Positions 3,973 through 5,033 of a DNA stretch of 5,033 bases are shown one piece after another (position 1 is the stretch's first letter; every line of letters begins with the position of its first letter). Made by a program: the position numbers and the translations under genes. The DNA is from Desulfarculus sp. GTDB lineage: Bacteria; Desulfobacterota; Desulfarculia; Desulfarculales; Desulfarculaceae. Under the pieces are notes generated by a model that worked only from the letters and a program-made list of their open reading frames with translations, did no database searches and had not been told where the DNA came from. The stretch lies in the NCBI GenBank assembly GCA_020216625.1, contig JAIUYB010000221.1, positions 1 to 5,033 of the forward strand, written 5' to 3'.

Positions 3973-5033
3973 ATGCACCTCGTCTACGCCTTCATATCCG
4001 CCCTGGGTCTGGCCGCCTTGGCCACCCCCCTGGTGATCTGGCTGGCCCGGCGCCGGGGCTGGGTGGTGGTGCCCCGGGCCGACCGCTGGCACCAAAAGCC
4101 CACCGCGGTCTATGGCGGGGTGGCCATTTTCCTGGCCTTTGCGGCCACCTTCCTCTGGCTGGGGCCCCACGACCGGGTGCACCTGACCCTCTTGGCCTGC
4201 GCCGGGGCCATGTTCCTGTTGGGCCTTTTCGACGACGCCCGCGAGCTGAAACCCCAGCTGAAGTTTCTGGGCCAGTTGGTGGTGGCCCTGGTGGCGGTGA
4301 CCCAGGGGGTGCGCCTGGACCAGGAGATCATCCCCTGGGCCTGGCTGGCGGTGCCCTTGACCGTCTTCTGGCTGGTGGGTATCACCAACGCCGTGAACAT
4401 CCTGGACAACATGGACGGCCTCAGCTCCGGGGTGGTCTTCAGCGCCGGGGCGGTGCTGGCGGTCTCGGCCGGGGTGCAGGACTTCCAGGGGCCGGGGCTA
4501 ATCGCGGCGGCCCTGGCCGGGGCGGCGGCGGGCTTTTTGATCTACAACTTCAACCCCGCCAAGATCTTCATGGGCGACTGCGGCTCGCTCTTCCTGGGCT
4601 TCACCCTGGCCAGCACCACGGTGCTCTCGGCCAACACCGCCGCCGAGGCCTCCCACCTGGTGATGGCCCTCCTGGTGCCGGTGGGGGCCCTGGTGGTGCC
4701 CTTGTTCGACACCACCCTGGTCTCCTTCCAGCGCACCAGCCACGGCCGCTCCATCGCCCAGGGCGGTCGCGACCACTCCAGCCACCGTCTGGTCTTCCTG
4801 GGCTTGTCCGAGCGCCGGGCGGTGCTGGTGCTGTTGGCCATCAGCCTCCTGGGCGGGTTGGGCTCGCTCTGGCTGAGCCGGGCGGCCTCCCCCCTGACCG
4901 CCCTGGTGGTGGCCAGCCTGATCGCGGTGGCCTTGGCCGCCTTCGGCATCTACCTGGGCGAGGTCAAGGTCTACGAGGGGGAGCGGAAGGTCTCCTGGCT
5001 GGAGAAGAGCCCCATCCTGGGCCGGGTCTTTTT
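3973..5033 (+). CDS. Undecaprenyl-phosphate sugar-1-phosphate transferase, WecA/TagO type (3' end missing)
   Basis: This polytopic inner-membrane enzyme should transfer a sugar-1-phosphate (probably GlcNAc-1-P) from a UDP-sugar to undecaprenyl phosphate, starting lipid-linked glycan synthesis. The frame stays open for 353 codons to the window end. Family motifs appear in order: DRWHQKPTAVYGG (37-49), GLFDDARELKPQLK (84-97, with Mg-binding DD at 87-88), TNAVNILDNMDGLSSG (138-153), NFNPAKIFMGDCGSLFLGF (192-210) and the HxxHR motif in RDHSSHRL (266-273). About ten hydrophobic helices run between them. The DNMDGL and HxxHR motifs point to the WecA/TagO/Rgp branch; MraY has a different histidine-loop sequence. 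The family is normally about 340-400 residues, so only a short tail, after a charged segment (GEVKVYEGERKVSWLEK), should be missing. The ATG at 3973 fits the usual N-terminus, but no clear ribosome binding site precedes it (only GGCGG at 3964-3968). It may depend on coupling to the SDR gene. Confidence 0.93.
   Translation, partial: MHLVYAFISALGLAALATPLVIWLARRRGWVVVPRADRWHQKPTAVYGGVAIFLAFAATFLWLGPHDRVHLTLLACAGAMFLLGLFDDARELKPQLKFLGQLVVALVAVTQGVRLDQEIIPWAWLAVPLTVFWLVGITNAVNILDNMDGLSSGVVFSAGAVLAVSAGVQDFQGPGLIAAALAGAAAGFLIYNFNPAKIFMGDCGSLFLGFTLASTTVLSANTAAEASHLVMALLVPVGALVVPLFDTTLVSFQRTSHGRSIAQGGRDHSSHRLVFLGLSERRAVLVLLAISLLGGLGSLWLSRAASPLTALVVASLIAVALAAFGIYLGEVKVYEGERKVSWLEKSPILGRVF

Noticed and set aside
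4498..4949. Two overlapping minus-strand frames
   Set aside because: Both are antisense to the sugar-phosphate transferase, whose conserved motifs fix the coding strand.
1..5033. CRISPR array, tRNA, IS element or phage/defence genes
   Set aside because: No regularly spaced direct repeats, cloverleaf candidates, transposase motifs or terminal inverted repeats were seen, and the genes are ordinary chemotaxis and envelope functions.

Overview
The window is a GC-rich bacterial chromosome segment with heavy use of GCC, CTG, GGC and CGC codons and short intergenic gaps. The gene content (a Cache-type chemoreceptor with a shortened HAMP region, a BamE-like lipoprotein, a small four-cysteine zinc-ribbon protein and nucleotide-sugar/polyprenyl-phosphate envelope genes) suggests a Gram-negative, probably a high-GC member of Desulfobacterota (Desulfarculus-like). 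That assignment is inference from gene style and codon bias only. I see no tRNA, rRNA, CRISPR array, transposase or attachment site.

Layout. Positions 1-1522 (minus strand) hold the N-terminal 507 codons of a methyl-accepting chemotaxis protein that runs off the left edge just where the cytoplasmic signalling coiled coil begins. A 177-base gap follows, with a weak hairpin and a possible promoter. Positions 1700-2032 (minus) encode an unrecognised 110-residue protein. A divergent intergenic region (about 2033-2176) separates this minus-strand pair from everything to the right, which is all on the plus strand. Going right there is a BamE/SmpA-like lipoprotein (2177-2479), preceded by a 7-codon mini-ORF with a strong ribosome binding site, and then a 74-residue zinc-ribbon protein (2522-2746). 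A 166-base gap carries a perfect TATAAT and a 17-base palindrome. It is followed by an extended-SDR nucleotide-sugar enzyme (2913-3899) and, 73 bases later, a polyprenyl-phosphate sugar-1-phosphate transferase of the WecA/TagO/MraY superfamily (3973 to beyond the right edge).

How the genes fit together. The SDR and the membrane transferase make a coherent pair: one modifies a nucleotide sugar, the other loads a sugar-1-phosphate onto undecaprenyl phosphate, the first membrane step of O-antigen, capsule, exopolysaccharide or teichoic-type glycan synthesis. They may be the start of a surface-polysaccharide operon continuing to the right. The lipoprotein and zinc-ribbon genes form a separate short transcription unit. 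The chemoreceptor is probably unrelated to either.

I find no convincing evidence of a wholly new biological system. The points most worth a second look are the chemoreceptor's Cache domain embedded between two helical halves carrying a related motif, its missing HAMP portion, the palindrome inside the promoter spacer before the SDR gene, and the GTGA-coupled mini-ORF before the lipoprotein.
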